A stretch of 64,000 nt of DNA, taken from the NCBI RefSeq assembly GCF_001704415.2, contig NC_030822.1, positions 50,895,345 through 50,959,344 of the forward strand, in the 5' to 3' direction. The translations under genes and the position numbers were made by a program. This document shows positions 32,210 through 42,774 of this stretch, piece after piece. Source of the stretch: Capra hircus. Taxonomy: Eukaryota > Chordata > Mammalia > Artiodactyla > Bovidae. The stretch's first letter is position 1. The number at the start of each line of letters is the position of its first letter. The notes under the pieces were generated by a model. The model saw nothing but the letters and a program-made list of their open reading frames with translations. It ran no database searches and had not been told where the DNA came from.

Positions 32210-32420
32210 TGGAACTGTTAGTCACTCCATCGTGTCTGACTCTTTGTGACTCATGGACTATAGCCTGCCAGGCTCCTCTGTCCATGGGATTCTCCAGGCA
32301 AGAATGCTGGAGTGGGTTGCCAAGCTTTTCTCCAGGGGATCTTCCTGAGCCAGGGATCAAACCCGGATCTCCTGCATCTCAGGCAACTTCTTTACTATTT
32401 GAACCACCAGGGAAGCCCCC
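32210..32420 (-). mobile_element. Bov-tA SINE with target-site duplication
   Basis: A complete antisense copy with a perfect 12-bp flanking repeat, AAATGTAGCAAG, at 32198-32209 and 32421-32432. It is inverted relative to the BOV-A2 at 31397 and about 415 bp from a GRIK4 exon. Confidence 0.95.
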
Positions 32421-32834
32421 AAATGTAGCAAGGCCTGGCCCCAAAGGCATTCCTCCCCAGAATCCCAATATCTAAACAGATATGCTGGAGCGTTCCTGTG
32501 GGGCTCAGACTTGAGACCTCTCAGCCTCCCCTGGACCACCCTCCCCAGCCTCTCCTTCTACCCTCATCCACCAAGGGACGCCCTCTGCCCTGCCCGCCAC
32601 AGGGCCCCAAGACTCGGAAGAGCTCAGCTTGAATGCCTTGTTATGAAACTTTTCCTCTGAGTCCCCTCCATCCAAACAAACTGAAAAAAGTAAGTGCCTA
32701 CCAAGGCCCACTTCTTTCCTTTGTATGGTTGTTATTAGTGACACCTCCGGCCCTTAAGAGTCCAGGATCTCTCTGGGCTCGAGGCACAGGCTGCCAGCCC
32801 ACAGAGAGTGCCCCCACCCCGGCCCAGCACTCAC

Positions 32835-32932
32835 CTCCTTCTCCCCACAGATGTTGCTGATGATGGAGCTGGAAGCTGGGCTGGAGGATGGTCCCAGGAC
32901 AGCGACCACGCCCTTGGGGAGAATCTGACACA
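32835..32932 (-). CDS. GRIK4: GRIK4 internal exon (amino-terminal domain, 98 nt)
   Basis: The first two bases complete a Met codon (A from the upstream exon plus TG). They are followed by 32 codons, CQILPKGVVAVLGPSSSPAS then SSIISNICGEKE, ending exactly at a codon boundary. This is the conserved kainate/AMPA receptor segment with the LGPSSSPASS turn, in the first lobe of the amino-terminal domain. The acceptor is GGCTGCAG (AG at 32933-32934) and the donor is GTGAGT at 32829-32834. The phases match the neighbouring exons: phase 1 entry from 49506-49670 and phase 0 exit into VPHFK at 28014. Skipping this exon would shift the frame. The overlapping minus-strand open frame that spans the exon is in the wrong frame and is not coding. 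Confidence 0.97.
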
Positions 32933-33699
32933 CTGCAGCCAGCAGCAGGACAGAGCGTGGGGAGCAGGAAAGGAAAGGCGCTCATCAGGCGGGGCGTGGG
33001 CTTCAGCCTCGAGTCCTCTGATCTTCCCCTGATCGCCCCTCACCTCCCACCCCCCGCATCCTGGTCCCCTCTTCCCATCCTTCCAAACCCAGCGCCTCTC
33101 TTCCCCTGGACCACTGGGCTCCAGGACATTTTTATTAGAGTTTATGGATGGTATTAAATGAGGAAATGACCTAGGTTATTTCAACATATGGCCTCCGCCA
33201 ACAGGATGTATAAATTGTCTGGGCTGTCACCGAAGAACGGAAGTGCATGGTGGGGACCTGCACACCGCTCCCCCGCCCTCTCCTGGCCTGGCCTGGCCTG
33301 CAGGATGGGTGCTGGGAGCCCGGACACGGCTGCTGCAGGGGCCGAGGGCTCAGTTCACAGAACAGCCAGCCAGTGTACACTCTATTACTCCCCACCTCCC
33401 TGAAAGAGCGAGTCTAGAGAGGAGGAAAGGCAGACAAGCAGAGAGATGAAAGACAGTGAGGATGCTGCAGGCAGAGAGGAGAAAGTGGCTCCATGAAGGT
33501 TAAGGGGAGCAGGAGAAAGAGCAGAAGAAAAAGAGAGGGTGGCAGAGAGGAGCCCATCTTTCAATGCCACTTGCCTTTCGCCCGGCCTGGAGCCTGACCC
33601 AACCCGCCCCCCTCCTTCCCTGAACCCAACAGGTGCTTTCCTGACCAACCAGCTTGCTCTATGACCTTGTACCTTTCCCGGGGGAGACACCCTTCACTC

Positions 33700-34015
33700 C
33701 TCTACCCTGGATGCTCACTCACTCACATGTCAAGGAGCATCTCAAATGCTACCTTCTCCTTACCCCTTCCTACCTCTTTTAAGTGGAAATCATCCTCGCT
33801 TGGGCTCTGAGGCCCCTGGATTGTCCCCTGGTTCTAAGACACTTGTAAATGCGTCAATTTCAGTTTGCTGTTTAAATGTTACTCTTCTCACTAGATTTCA
33901 AACCCATTTACGGCAGAGCTGAACCGTATTTCTCTCTCAGTCCCCATTTGACGATTCCCTGTCTCCAGCATGATGCTTTTTCTAGGGGCCCAGTTCAAGT
34001 TTGTTGAATGAATGA
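33700..34015 (+). mobile_element. L2 LINE 3' end remnant
   Basis: Sense L2-like order: CATGTCAAGGAGCATCTCAA, a long degraded middle, and the family's GTTGAATGAATGACTGG end. Confidence 0.65.
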
Positions 34016-34286
34016 CTGGGTGGATGAGGCACGTGGTCAGAAGAGGAGAGAATGTACGATTTTAAAATGCTATAGATTGAGAAAGGAAGTGAGGGGAAAA
34101 GGAGGAAACAGATGGACAGAGAACGCAGGACAATTCTCAAGACACACACAGTGATATGAGAACCAAAGAGCCGGCCCTCAGATTATGCCCCGTGATTCCC
34201 AGCTGTACTGTAAGACGTCCTGCCCGACAAAACTCAAAGCCTGACTGGACACATTTTCCTCCTACTCAACATCAAGAGTCAGGGCA

Positions 34287-34553
34287 GGGACATCCCTGGT
34301 GGTCCAGTGAAGAAGAATCTACCTGCCAGTGCGGGGACAAGGGTTCAATCCCTGATCCAGGAAGATCCCAGATTCCCTGGGGCAACTAGGCCCATGAGCC
34401 ACACCAACTGAGCCCGTGCCGCAAGAGAAGCCACCAGAATGAGCTCGCACGCCACACCTGGAGATTAGCCCTCGCTCGCCATGACTAGACAGAACCTATG
34501 CACGGCGATGAAAACTCAGTGCAGCCAAAAATAAATAAACAAAAATGTAAAAA
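34287..34553 (+). mobile_element. CHR/ART2-type SINE
   Basis: Sense copy: GGACATCCCTGGTGGTCCAG head, GGGTTCAATCCCTGATCCAG, and an AAAATAAATAAACAAAAATG tail. Confidence 0.88.
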
Positions 34554-34949
34554 GCGTCGCAGCACACTGAGGTTAAGGAATCGGCCCAGGAGCCTCATGG
34601 AGTCAACTGCGAAGCCACACCTGCAACCTGGATGCTCTCTCTCCTAAAGCAGAGTCCTAACCACTGGCCCACACAGCCAAGTCCTGGCTCTCATGGGGCA
34701 TGGGCGGTGGGTAGAGCACCAGGGTTCAAATCCTGGTGCCGTGGTTTATCACACAAACAATAGATCCGCGGGGGTCTTCTCTCAGCCCGAGGCACAGGCA
34801 GGGGTTCAATCAGTACAACATCACAGATCTCAGCTGACGGATAGACTGTGGGCGGTGGGTGCCTGAGGGAGGCTCATCAGTACTTTCAGAACCATCCCCA
34901 GAGACGGAGTAGCTGTGGGCACGCTTTACCATTGTTGCTTTAAGTATTT

Positions 34950-35128
34950 ATCTTATTTTATTCAAGTGCACCAGGTCTTAGTTGCAGCACATGGGATTTT
35001 CAGTCTTCATTGCAGCACGCAGCATCTTTAGTTGTGATATGTGGCGTTCCTGGTTCCCGATGGGGGATGGAACCCAGGCCCCCTGCATTAGGAGCATGCA
35101 GTCTCAGCCACAGGACCACCAGGGAAGG
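34950..35128 (-). mobile_element. CHR-type SINE
   Basis: Antisense copy: TCTTAGTTGCAGCACATGGG, GGATGGAACCCAGGCC, CAGGACCACCAGGGAAG. Confidence 0.85.
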
Positions 35129-35884
35129 TCAGGGCAAGATTTACCTTTGGAGAATGCTCATCAGAGTTCAAGCTACTGCCACGGAAGTTAGAGCACGTGA
35201 TCTCAGCCAGTTCAACCCTTACTGCCAATGAGGGGCTCCGAGTTCACTGGCCATCAAATTCCATCAAATTCCAGCAGCCCCAGGGCTGAAGCTCAGTTCC
35301 TGACTTTAACAATAAGGAAACCGCATCCGAGGGATGTTAAGAGACACCTATAAAGTCACACATCTGATAAAGGCCAGAGTCAGTGTCGGATTCAAGTCTG
35401 CTGTGATTGTCCCGCCTGCTCGCAGCCACCTTCCGTGTCTGCCCTCCTCCTTGCAGCCACTTCGTCCATCTCTGTCCCCACCCCTTGTCATTCTGCTGTA
35501 CCTGCTTCCCCACGGTCACCAAGGACCTCTTAGCAGTTCTTATCTCTCTTTCGCAGCTAACAATTACATTTGTTCGTTTGAATTTCATGATACCTTTTGG
35601 TCCTGATTCTCATCTGCTTTTCTGAAAGGTCTTTCTCACTTCCTTGGCCAATGCCTCTTCCCTCTGCTACCCACTAAATTTAGATTTTGTCCATGCCTCA
35701 CTCTCCCTGGGCATTCTCCTCTTTACCTGTGGCCTCCACTCATCTCTGCCCAGGCGATCCTACACTCTGAAAGATGTCCTGGGTTTAAAACAAGTTCCAA
35801 CTACCTGCTGAGTGTTGCCACAGGGACTTCCCTCTCCTGTCCTGCAGTAAGCATGGACAGAGTGAGGCAGAGAGAGAGAAAGCA

Positions 35885-36090
35885 CAGGCCTTAAGAGCAT
35901 GGGCTCTGATGCAAGCCTATCTGAGTATGAGTCTTGGCTGGATCACTGCTGACTAGCTGTGACACCTTGAGCAAGACCTTGACCAAGCTCCCTGAGCCTT
36001 CTTTCTCATCTATAGAACTGAGATGCTAAGAGCACCTCTCCTGTAGGGATGTTGTGAGCATTAAGGTGACTTAATACATACAAAGTATTT
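35885..36090 (+). mobile_element. MIR SINE remnant
   Basis: Sense MIR: GACTAGCTGTGACACCTTGA, TTTCTCATCTATAGAACTGA, GGGATGTTGTGAGCATTAAG. Confidence 0.8.
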
Positions 36091-36097
36091 AGAGTGG

Positions 36098-36175
36098 TAT
36101 TCTTGCTGGGAAAATCCCATAGACAGAGGAGTGTGGTGGACTACAGTTGGACATGACTGAGCGCACACACACACT
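36098..36175 (+). mobile_element. Bov-A fragment
   Basis: A short sense piece (TTGCTGGGAAAATCCCATAG to GGACATGACTGAGCGCACAC) that runs into a short CA tract. It lies inside or at the end of the MIR just upstream. Confidence 0.8.
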
Positions 36176-36224
36176 TAGCGTGGAACTGATATGCCACAGG
36201 ACACTTACGACTATTCCCAATACA

Positions 36225-36375
36225 TCATATCTGTTATATACTTTTCATATATAGTCTGACTTGATCACCACGCTTCCAGGAAGATTCATTAGTATCCCCA
36301 CTTTACAGATGGGGAAACTGAGGCTTAGAAAATTTAAGTAGCTTGATCAAGCTCACACAGGTCATATATGATAGT
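36225..36375 (-). mobile_element. MIR SINE remnant
   Basis: Antisense MIR: CCCCACTTTACAGATGGGGA, AACTGAGGCTTAGAAAATTT, AGCTCACACAGGTC. Confidence 0.85.
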
Positions 36376-36401
36376 GTCACTCTCAAATTTAAAGCTCCAT
36401 G

Positions 36402-36619
36402 TGGATTTCCCCGGTGACGCAGATGGTAAAGAATTTTCTTGCAATGCGGGAGGCCCAAGTTCGATCCCTGGGTTGGGAAGATTCCCCTGGAGAAGAAAAT
36501 GGCAACCCACTCCAGCATTCTCACCCAGAGAATTCCATGGACAGAGGAGCCTGGCAGGTTATATAGTCTGTGGGGTCGCAAAGAGTCGGACATGACTGAG
36601 TGAACAACACTTTCACTTT
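36402..36619 (+). mobile_element. Bov-tA SINE
   Basis: Sense copy: GATTTCCCCGGTGACGCAGA head, GAAAATGGCAACCCACTCCA, ending GAACAACACTTTCACTTTGG. Confidence 0.93.
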
Positions 36620-36639
36620 GGGCATCAAAGCCCAAACTC

Positions 36640-37035
36640 CTAACCACTTCATTTTACCATCCCTTCACCTCCCCCACCTTAGCTCCTGAAGTTCAAACCG
36701 TGGTCTCTTTGACTCTTCCTTGCCTTCTCCCACTGAATCTACTCATGGGCTATACCAGCCAGCAGCCAGGTTCTGACCATTTGAACTGCTCATCGCCCAC
36801 CATCCTCTCCTTCTCACTGCCACTCTCAGTTCCATCAGCCCCTTTACTATCTGCCTCCTACAGGCTTTCTCTGGATTCTTCATATCCAATCCGTTCTCCA
36901 CACTGAGGCCAATTATAACCCTAAACGTGTGTCTGTGTGCTCCTGCAGACCAGAAAGCTTGCCTTATTCATCTCTGTGCCCTCCACAGAGAGCAGGGCGG
37001 GACTCAAGAGTTATGTGCTCAATAAACTGCCACTG
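36640..37035 (+). mobile_element. L2 LINE 3' end remnant
   Basis: Diverged L2-like sequence with ATTCATCTCTGTGCCCTCCA near the end and a TATGTGCTCAATAAAC terminus. Confidence 0.5.
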
Positions 37036-37329
37036 AACCACACTGAAGCCCACTCAACTCTTACCACAGAAAATGGGAAATAAACGAAATGTCCCATCAT
37101 AAGGAAATAGTTATCTAAAGTGTGGGTCATATACCCAAGTGGAATATTACTTAGGCATTTACAATGCTTATGAACAGTTTATAATAGTATTAAAAATATT
37201 TATGTAATAATATTAAGAGAAAGAAGCAGGATATAAAATTATATGTGTATCTGTATGAAGGTTACAAGTAAGCAAATACAGAAAATAGGCAGGCACCGTG
37301 GAGTGATTGGAAGAAGAGGTTATTAAAGC

Positions 37330-37535
37330 CCATATTTATTAAGTGCTAATTATGGCCCATTCTAAGTACTTTATATGAATTGACTTACTTAATTCTGGAA
37401 ACAACTTGATGAGAGAGATACTATCATCTCACCTTCAGTTTACAGATAAGAAAACAGAAAAGTTAAAGGGCAGAGTCAGGATTCAAACCCCCAACCCCTG
37501 ACTCCAGGGTCGGTTCCCTAACCACCGTACCACAC
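37330..37535 (-). mobile_element. MIR SINE remnant
   Basis: Antisense MIR: TACAGATAAGAAAACAGAAA, GGCAGAGTCAGGATTCAAAC, CCCTAACCACCGTACC. Confidence 0.75.
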
Positions 37536-37861
37536 CACCTCGCTCGGCCATGAGTGATTAACTGAGATCGCAGTAGAGATTGCCTTGACCAGGGGAACAC
37601 TACATGATGCTCTTTTTTCCTTCTCTCTACTTTCTAATATAAATGGGCATGTATTCCTTTCATAACACATCGTTATAAAAAATAAAATTTCATTATCAAA
37701 ACATGTCTTCCAATGAACAAGTAAAATCCAGACGGGTCTCATCTCCTCAAGATATGACCCTTCTAGCCCTTTCTCCCATCACGTCTCCTCTCATTTCACA
37801 CAAGCTCACCTGGCTCACACTCTGCAGTTTCTTACCTGAGCCTGTTCCAAGCTGTTCTCTC

Positions 37862-38165
37862 TAACTAGACCAGCAGTCTTAACCCTGCTGCCTGAGATCT
37901 ATGGGCAGAAGTCAGTGGTCTGTGAACATTTGGCGGAAGAAAAATGGCATTATTTTCTCTAACCCCTAACTGAAATTTAGCATCCCCTTCAACTTGGAAT
38001 AGACGCCATAAACCACAGTATATTAACAGTAACTGTGACTCTGTCATTGATAGACATCACAAGTGTTTTCAGATCATATTATAGTATTGCAGAGATCTTG
38101 AAATACCATTCATATTCATAATTACTTCGAAATTACACTAGTAGTTAGGCCTGATCCTAGGTCTG
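37862..38165 (+). mobile_element. Probable hAT-type DNA transposon remnant
   Basis: Starts ACCAGCAGTCTTAACCCTG and contains TAACTGAAATTTAGCATCCC, ATAAACCACAGTATATTAAC and TCTTGAAATACCATTCATAT, a pattern I recognise from an old mammalian interspersed repeat with hAT-like ends. The family assignment is uncertain. Confidence 0.5.
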
Positions 38166-38284
38166 GCTATTTAGTACATTAATAAAGAAATATGTATATT
38201 TATATATCACTATCAAAATATTTTAATTGCATGTCTGTCACAGGAAAGAGAGTGGAGCTCAAAAGCATGTGTCACATTCCAGGT

Positions 38285-38517
38285 CATGTCAGAGACCCTG
38301 GGACAGCTGCCAAGTGTGGGTTCCCGGCTTCGCACAAGAGAGAATCCAAGAGCAAACCACAGTAAAGTGAGTTTTACTCACAGAGGAAACGGGCAGAGTG
38401 GGGGCCATCTCAGAAGGCAAGAGAGGCTCCAGGGTAAGGGGTGGTCAGTTTTTATCGGGGTGGGTAATTTCATAGGCTAATGAGTGGGAGGAGCATTCCA
38501 GCTATTTAGGGGATGCA
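38285..38517 (-). mobile_element. Cetartiodactyl ERV LTR, left part
   Basis: An antisense LTR-like sequence recognised by GTGGTCAGTTTTTATCGGGG, TAATTTCATAGGCTAATGAG and an AAGTGAGTTTTACTCACAGA segment. It is split by a Bov-tA and resumes at 38691. I see no retroviral protein sequence, so it is probably a solo LTR. The subfamily is not determined. Confidence 0.65.
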
Positions 38518-38690
38518 TGGGTGGTCAGTTGCATCCGACTTTGCAGCCCTATTGACTGTAGCCACCAGGCTTCTTTGTCCGTGGGATTTTCCCGACAAAC
38601 ATACTAGAGTGGGTTGCCATTTCCTTTTCCAGGGTTTCTTCCTGACCCAGGGATGGAACTTACACCTCCTACATCTCCTGCATAGCCATT
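38518..38690 (-). mobile_element. Bov-tA SINE in LTR
   Basis: Antisense copy (GTGGTCAGTTGCATCCGACT to ACATCTCCTGCATAGCCATT) with a truncated tRNA head. Confidence 0.88.
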
Positions 38691-38985
38691 GAGGAAGACC
38701 GATTTGGGGGAAGGGATGGGATTAGGGAAGGGGTGGGAATTTTCGGAAATTGGACCACTGCCCACTTTTTGACCTTTTGTAGTTGTCCTTGGAACCACCA
38801 AGGTGCCTGGGATGTGTAAATTAGCTTCCGAATGTTACAATAAGCATATACTGAGGCTCAAGGTCAAGTGGAAGGCAGCTCCTCTGCTATCTTAAATCTA
38901 GTTCATTCTAATCAGTTTATGTAGTGTCCTCGGGCTACGTCATTCTTTTAAAGGTGCCCTGCCCCTTTCCTGTCTCATTTCCATA
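38691..38985 (-). mobile_element. Cetartiodactyl ERV LTR, right part
   Basis: Continues the LTR: GGAAATTGGACCACTGCCCA, TTTTTGACCTTTTGTAGTTG, ACTGAGGCTCAAGGTCAAGT, GCCCCTTTCCTGTCTCATTT. Confidence 0.65.
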
Positions 38986-39304
38986 TAATTGTTTTCCCTC
39001 CTTATCCTATCTATGCAATTCTATTTGTTTAAAAACAATTTTCTGAGAAGGAGTACTTTAGCACCTGTAAACTACCATGGTCTATGTCTTCTCTTGCCCT
39101 TCGGTCTGGAAAACTCCTACTGATCCTCCAGTGCCCAGCTCAGTTATTGCCCATAGGCAAGAAAGCACCACTCCCTCTCGATATTCATATCCCACTGTGG
39201 TTCTGAGTCAGCTCTATGCTGGAAAGATCAATTTCCCTGTTCTCTGAATTCCTGGCTTGCTTCTTCCCCAAGCTAGGTTTTTTCGCCAGGTCTCAATACA
39301 GAGA

Positions 39305-39516
39305 AAAGTGAAAGTAAAGTCGCTCAGTCTTGTCTGACTCTTTGTGACCCCATGCACTGTAGCCCATCAGGCTCCTCCATCCATGGAATTTTCCAGGCCA
39401 GAGTACTGGCGTGGGTTGCCATTTCCTTCTCCAGGGGATCTTCCTGACCCAGGGATCAAACCTGGGTCTCCCGCATTGCAGGCAAACGCTTTTACTGTCT
39501 GAGCCACCAGGTAAAC
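39305..39516 (-). mobile_element. Bov-tA SINE
   Basis: A complete antisense copy (AGTGAAAGTAAAGTCGCTCA to GAGCCACCAGGTAAACCCC). Confidence 0.94.
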
Positions 39517-40252
39517 CCCAACACGAAGAAGCTTCTCCTAAAAAAAATTATTAGAGAAAGTCATAATCCTTTATTCTCAATTTCAAAATCCCCAAAGCTC
39601 TTACAGTGGATGGTATCATCAAACTCATTTAGCAGCAAAATCTGATCTAAGTAGATAGATGTGAAGAAGATATTTATAATATGTGACTATCTGAATGTAA
39701 GTATGCATTTGATTTTGAGAGTGGGGTTCAGCCCCAAGCCCCATCTGAAATGCTATTTAATGTATAGTATAAGCGGGACATGACCTTTATAGAACCTGAA
39801 AAATTCAGAAATCTAAACACATCTGGTCTCAAGGGTCTGGGGACCTGTGCCTTTGTGAGTGTCCATCTCCCACTTCCCACTGCATCTGAAACTCCTTGAA
39901 GGTAGGGGTCACAGCTATTCAGTCCTGGCAAAAAGGAATTACTCAACAGATGCTTGCTCAACTGAATCAAAATGATCCAAAATGAGTGCAATGAAAGTGA
40001 ATTATCATCTTCCCAGCAGCTGGGGCCTGGGGAATTCCTGGGACCTGGGAATTGTTCTTTCATTCCCTATGAAGGATGCCTGCTTGGTAGAAATGAAAAT
40101 TAGTTATAGATGACCTCGGCTCTAAAACTTCCTGAACCCCAATGCTGCAGGCCCCGGTTATCCCGTGAGGATCTCTGAGCAGTCTGAGGGATGGAAGGGA
40201 GGGAGGGGCACTCTCCTTCTGCCTCCCAGGGAGCACTGGAGATGTGAGTGAT

Positions 40253-40266
40253 GTTGCCATGGCAAC
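40253..40266. promoter_or_regulatory. Candidate RFX X-box palindrome
   Basis: GTTGCCATGGCAAC is a perfect 14-bp palindrome equal to the RFX-family X-box consensus. It sits in sequence with no recognised repeat. Occupancy and function are not shown by sequence. Confidence 0.55.
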
Positions 40267-41054
40267 CAAGTTTCCCAGCCAGCAGAGGAGTTGGAAGGCA
40301 ACTGCCGGAGCAGCTGCAGGAATAAAACGCCACGATGGGGTGCTGTGAGGGGGGAAACTTCCTCCCCTGCAGACACCAGCTCAGGCTCGGATGCGAAGCC
40401 TCCTTAGACACCTGGGCTGGACCAGAGGAGCCGATGGGAACTTAACCGTCTGAGTCTTCACAGGGAGGGGAAGGGTCTGGCTGTGATGCATATGGTCCAG
40501 AGTAGTCACTCACAGGCTCACTAACTTCAAGCCCTCCAGGGAAGGGGTAGCCTCCTGGGTGGGGACGAGAAAACTGGGGCCTCGTCACTTACAGTACGGT
40601 GCTCTTGGAGATCCTGTGATAAATTATCAGGGCCACGGGGAGCTGAGAGCAACGTGGAGCAGAGGCCGGGAGAGCTCACATAAAAACACTTCAGGGCGCA
40701 GAAGCCCGAGTGGAGCGGTAGGGCAAGGTGTCTCTGTGTGCCTGGTCATGCTGTGCACTGCGCCCAGAGCAGAACCCCGACCGGCCAAGCGAGGCAAACA
40801 ACCGCCTCCATCAGCACCAAGGACCGTCTGTCTCCTCCTTGTGCCAGAGCCTCCAGAGCATGGTCCACTCTCAGCCCTGTGAATGGACCAGGACCTAAAA
40901 GGATGGCCTTGCTGACTTCCAAGCCGAGAGGGGAAATGGGAGGGTAGAGTGCCAGGTCTCTGCACCTTCATGCCCCAGGATGGATACCTCCCTGGTCAGA
41001 GTGACCCAGAGTATCTGAGATCTCAAAACTGCCACTGGCTGTCACAGGGATGAA

Positions 41055-41520
41055 ATGAACAACATGGGCAATATAGTCAATAATAATGTAACATCTTTGT
41101 ACGGTGACAGATGGTAACTAGACTTATCATGGCGATCATTTTGTAATACATAGAAATATCAAATCACTGTAATACACAGAAGCAAACAACAGTGTTGCAG
41201 GTCAATTATCTTTCAAACACAAACAAACCAGCTCATAGGAAAGAAATTAGATTTGTGCTCACCGGAGGTGGGGAGTGCTCGGAGGGGCAATTAGATGAAG
41301 ACTGTCAAAAGGTACAAACTTCTAGTTATAAAAAAGTAGGCAGGCAAAGTACATGATTAGTATAATTAACACTGCTATATGTTCTATATGAAAGTCAAGA
41401 AAGCAAATCCTAAGAGTCCTCATCACAAGGAAAAATTTTTTTCTATTTCTTCAATTTTGTATCTATGTGAGATGATGGATAATCACTAACTTTACTGTGA
41501 TAACCATTTCATGATATGTT
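41055..41520 (+). mobile_element. L1M 3' UTR, left part
   Basis: Old L1 3' sequence: GGTGACAGATGGTAACTAGA, GTATAATTAACACTGCTATA and TGTGATAACCATTTCATGAT. It is interrupted at TATGTT and resumes at 42775. Confidence 0.8.
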
Positions 41521-42077
41521 CAGTTCAGTTCAGTCGCTCAGTCGTGTCCAACTCTTTGTGACCCCATGAATCGCAGCACCCCAGGCCTCCCTGTCCATCA
41601 CCAACTCCCAGAGTTCACCCAAAGTCATGTCTGTCAAGTCAGTGATGCCATCCAGCCATCTCATCCTCTGTCGTCCCTTTCTCCTCCTGCCCTCAATCCC
41701 TCCCAGCATCAGAGTCTTTTCCAGTGAGTCAACTCTTCGCATGAGGTGGCCAAAGTATTAGAGTTTCAGCTTCAGCATCATTCCTTCCAAAGAACACCCA
41801 GGACTGATCTCCTTTAGAATGGACTGGTTTGACCTCCTTGCAGTCCAAGGGACTCTCAAGAGTCTTCTCCAACACCACAGTTCAAAAGCATCAATTCTTC
41901 GGCGCTCACCTTTCTTCACAGTCCAACTCCCACATCCATATCTGACCACTGGAAAAACCATAGCCTTGACTAGATGGACCTTTGTTGGCAAAGTAATGTC
42001 TCTGCTTTTGAATATGCTATCTAGGTTGGCCATAACTTTTCTTCCAAGGAGTAAACGTCTTTTAATTTCATGGCTGC
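41521..42077 (-). mobile_element. BovB LINE, 3' part (to L1 insertion)
   Basis: A near-consensus antisense BovB beginning at its CAGTTCAGTTCAGTCGCTCA 3' end. The minus strand encodes DSIFKSRDITLPTKVHLVKA, WTARRSNQSILKEISPG and the C-terminal LKLKL/RMRWLDGITD block. It is split by an inserted L1 fragment and continues at 42462. Confidence 0.95.
42062..42077. repeat. 16-bp target-site duplication, left copy
   Basis: TTAATTTCATGGCTGC occurs here and, identically, at 42462-42477, flanking the L1 fragment. Confidence 0.92.
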
Positions 42078-42461
42078 GGAGGCGGTCCTAAGATGGCAGA
42101 GGAATAGGACGGGAAGACCACTTTCTCTCTCACAAATTCCTCAAAAGAACATTTCAACGCTGAGCAAACTCCACAAAACAACTTCTGTAGGCTGGCCGAG
42201 GACATCAGGCAACCAGAAAAGCAGACCATTGTCTTCAAAAACAGGTAGGAAAAAATATAAAAGACGAAAAAGGAGACAAAGGAGGTGGGGAGGGAGCTCC
42301 GTCCCGGGAAGGGAAGCCCGTCTGGGAAGGGAAGCCCGTCCGGGAAGGGAATTTTAAGACGAGAGGTTTCCAAACACCAGGAAACACTCTCCCTGCCGAG
42401 TCTGTGGCGAGCCTTGGAAACACAGAGGGCAACATAACAGGAAGGAAAAATAGATAAATAA
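42078..42461 (+). mobile_element. Bovine L1 5' UTR fragment, 3'-truncated
   Basis: The 384-bp insert begins GGAGGCGGTCCTAAGATGGC, which I recognise as the 5' start of ruminant L1. It continues with TTCCTCAAAAGAACATTTCA and GAGTCTGTGGCGAGCCTTGG. It stops at an A-rich stretch (GGAAGGAAAAATAGATAAAT) with no L1 3' end. Inside, 42303-42349 holds an 18-bp unit (GGGAAGGGAAGCCCGTCT type) repeated two to three times. Confidence 0.8.
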
Positions 42462-42774
42462 TTAATTTCATGGCTGCAATCACCACCTGCAGTGATTTTA
42501 GAGCCCCCAAAAATAAAGTCTGACACTGTTTCCACTGTTTCCCCATCTATTTCCCATGAAGTGATGTGACCAGATGCCATGATCTTCGTTTTCTGAATGT
42601 TGAGCTTTAAGCCAACCTTTTCACTCTCCTCTTTCACTTTCATCAAGAGGCTTTTGAGTTCCTCTTCACTTTCTGCCATAGGGTGGTGTCATCTGCATAT
42701 CTGAGGTTATTGATATTTCTCCCAGCAATCTTGATTCCAGCTTGTGCTTCTTCCAGCCCAGCGTTTCTCAGCAT
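42462..42774 (-). mobile_element. BovB LINE, 5' part after L1 insertion
   Basis: Continues from 42077. The minus strand encodes part of the reverse-transcriptase thumb region (EEELKSLLMKVKEESEKVGL, LNIQKTKIMASGHITSWEID). It is 5'-truncated at TTTCTCAGC, after which the host L1 resumes. TATGTT at 41515-41520 and 42775-42780 is the likely target duplication. Confidence 0.93.

Larger units (their letters stand above)
28015..32834 (-). other. GRIK4: GRIK4 intron, 4.8 kb, repeat-poor
   Basis: Intron between the 98-nt and 166-nt exons. Beyond the MIR at 29700, BOV-A2 at 31397 and Bov-tA at 32210, I see nothing recognisable in 28060-29690, 29890-31390 and 31670-32200. This is the least repetitive long stretch of the window. 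Confidence 0.85.

Noticed and set aside
32698..32985. 95-codon minus-strand frame across the exon 32835-32932
   Set aside because: It reads the exon in the wrong frame. The receptor frame is open only within the splice sites.
36150..36180. Possible CRISPR-like or other regular repeat array
   Set aside because: Only a short CA run at the end of a Bov-A fragment. There are no spaced repeats anywhere in the window.
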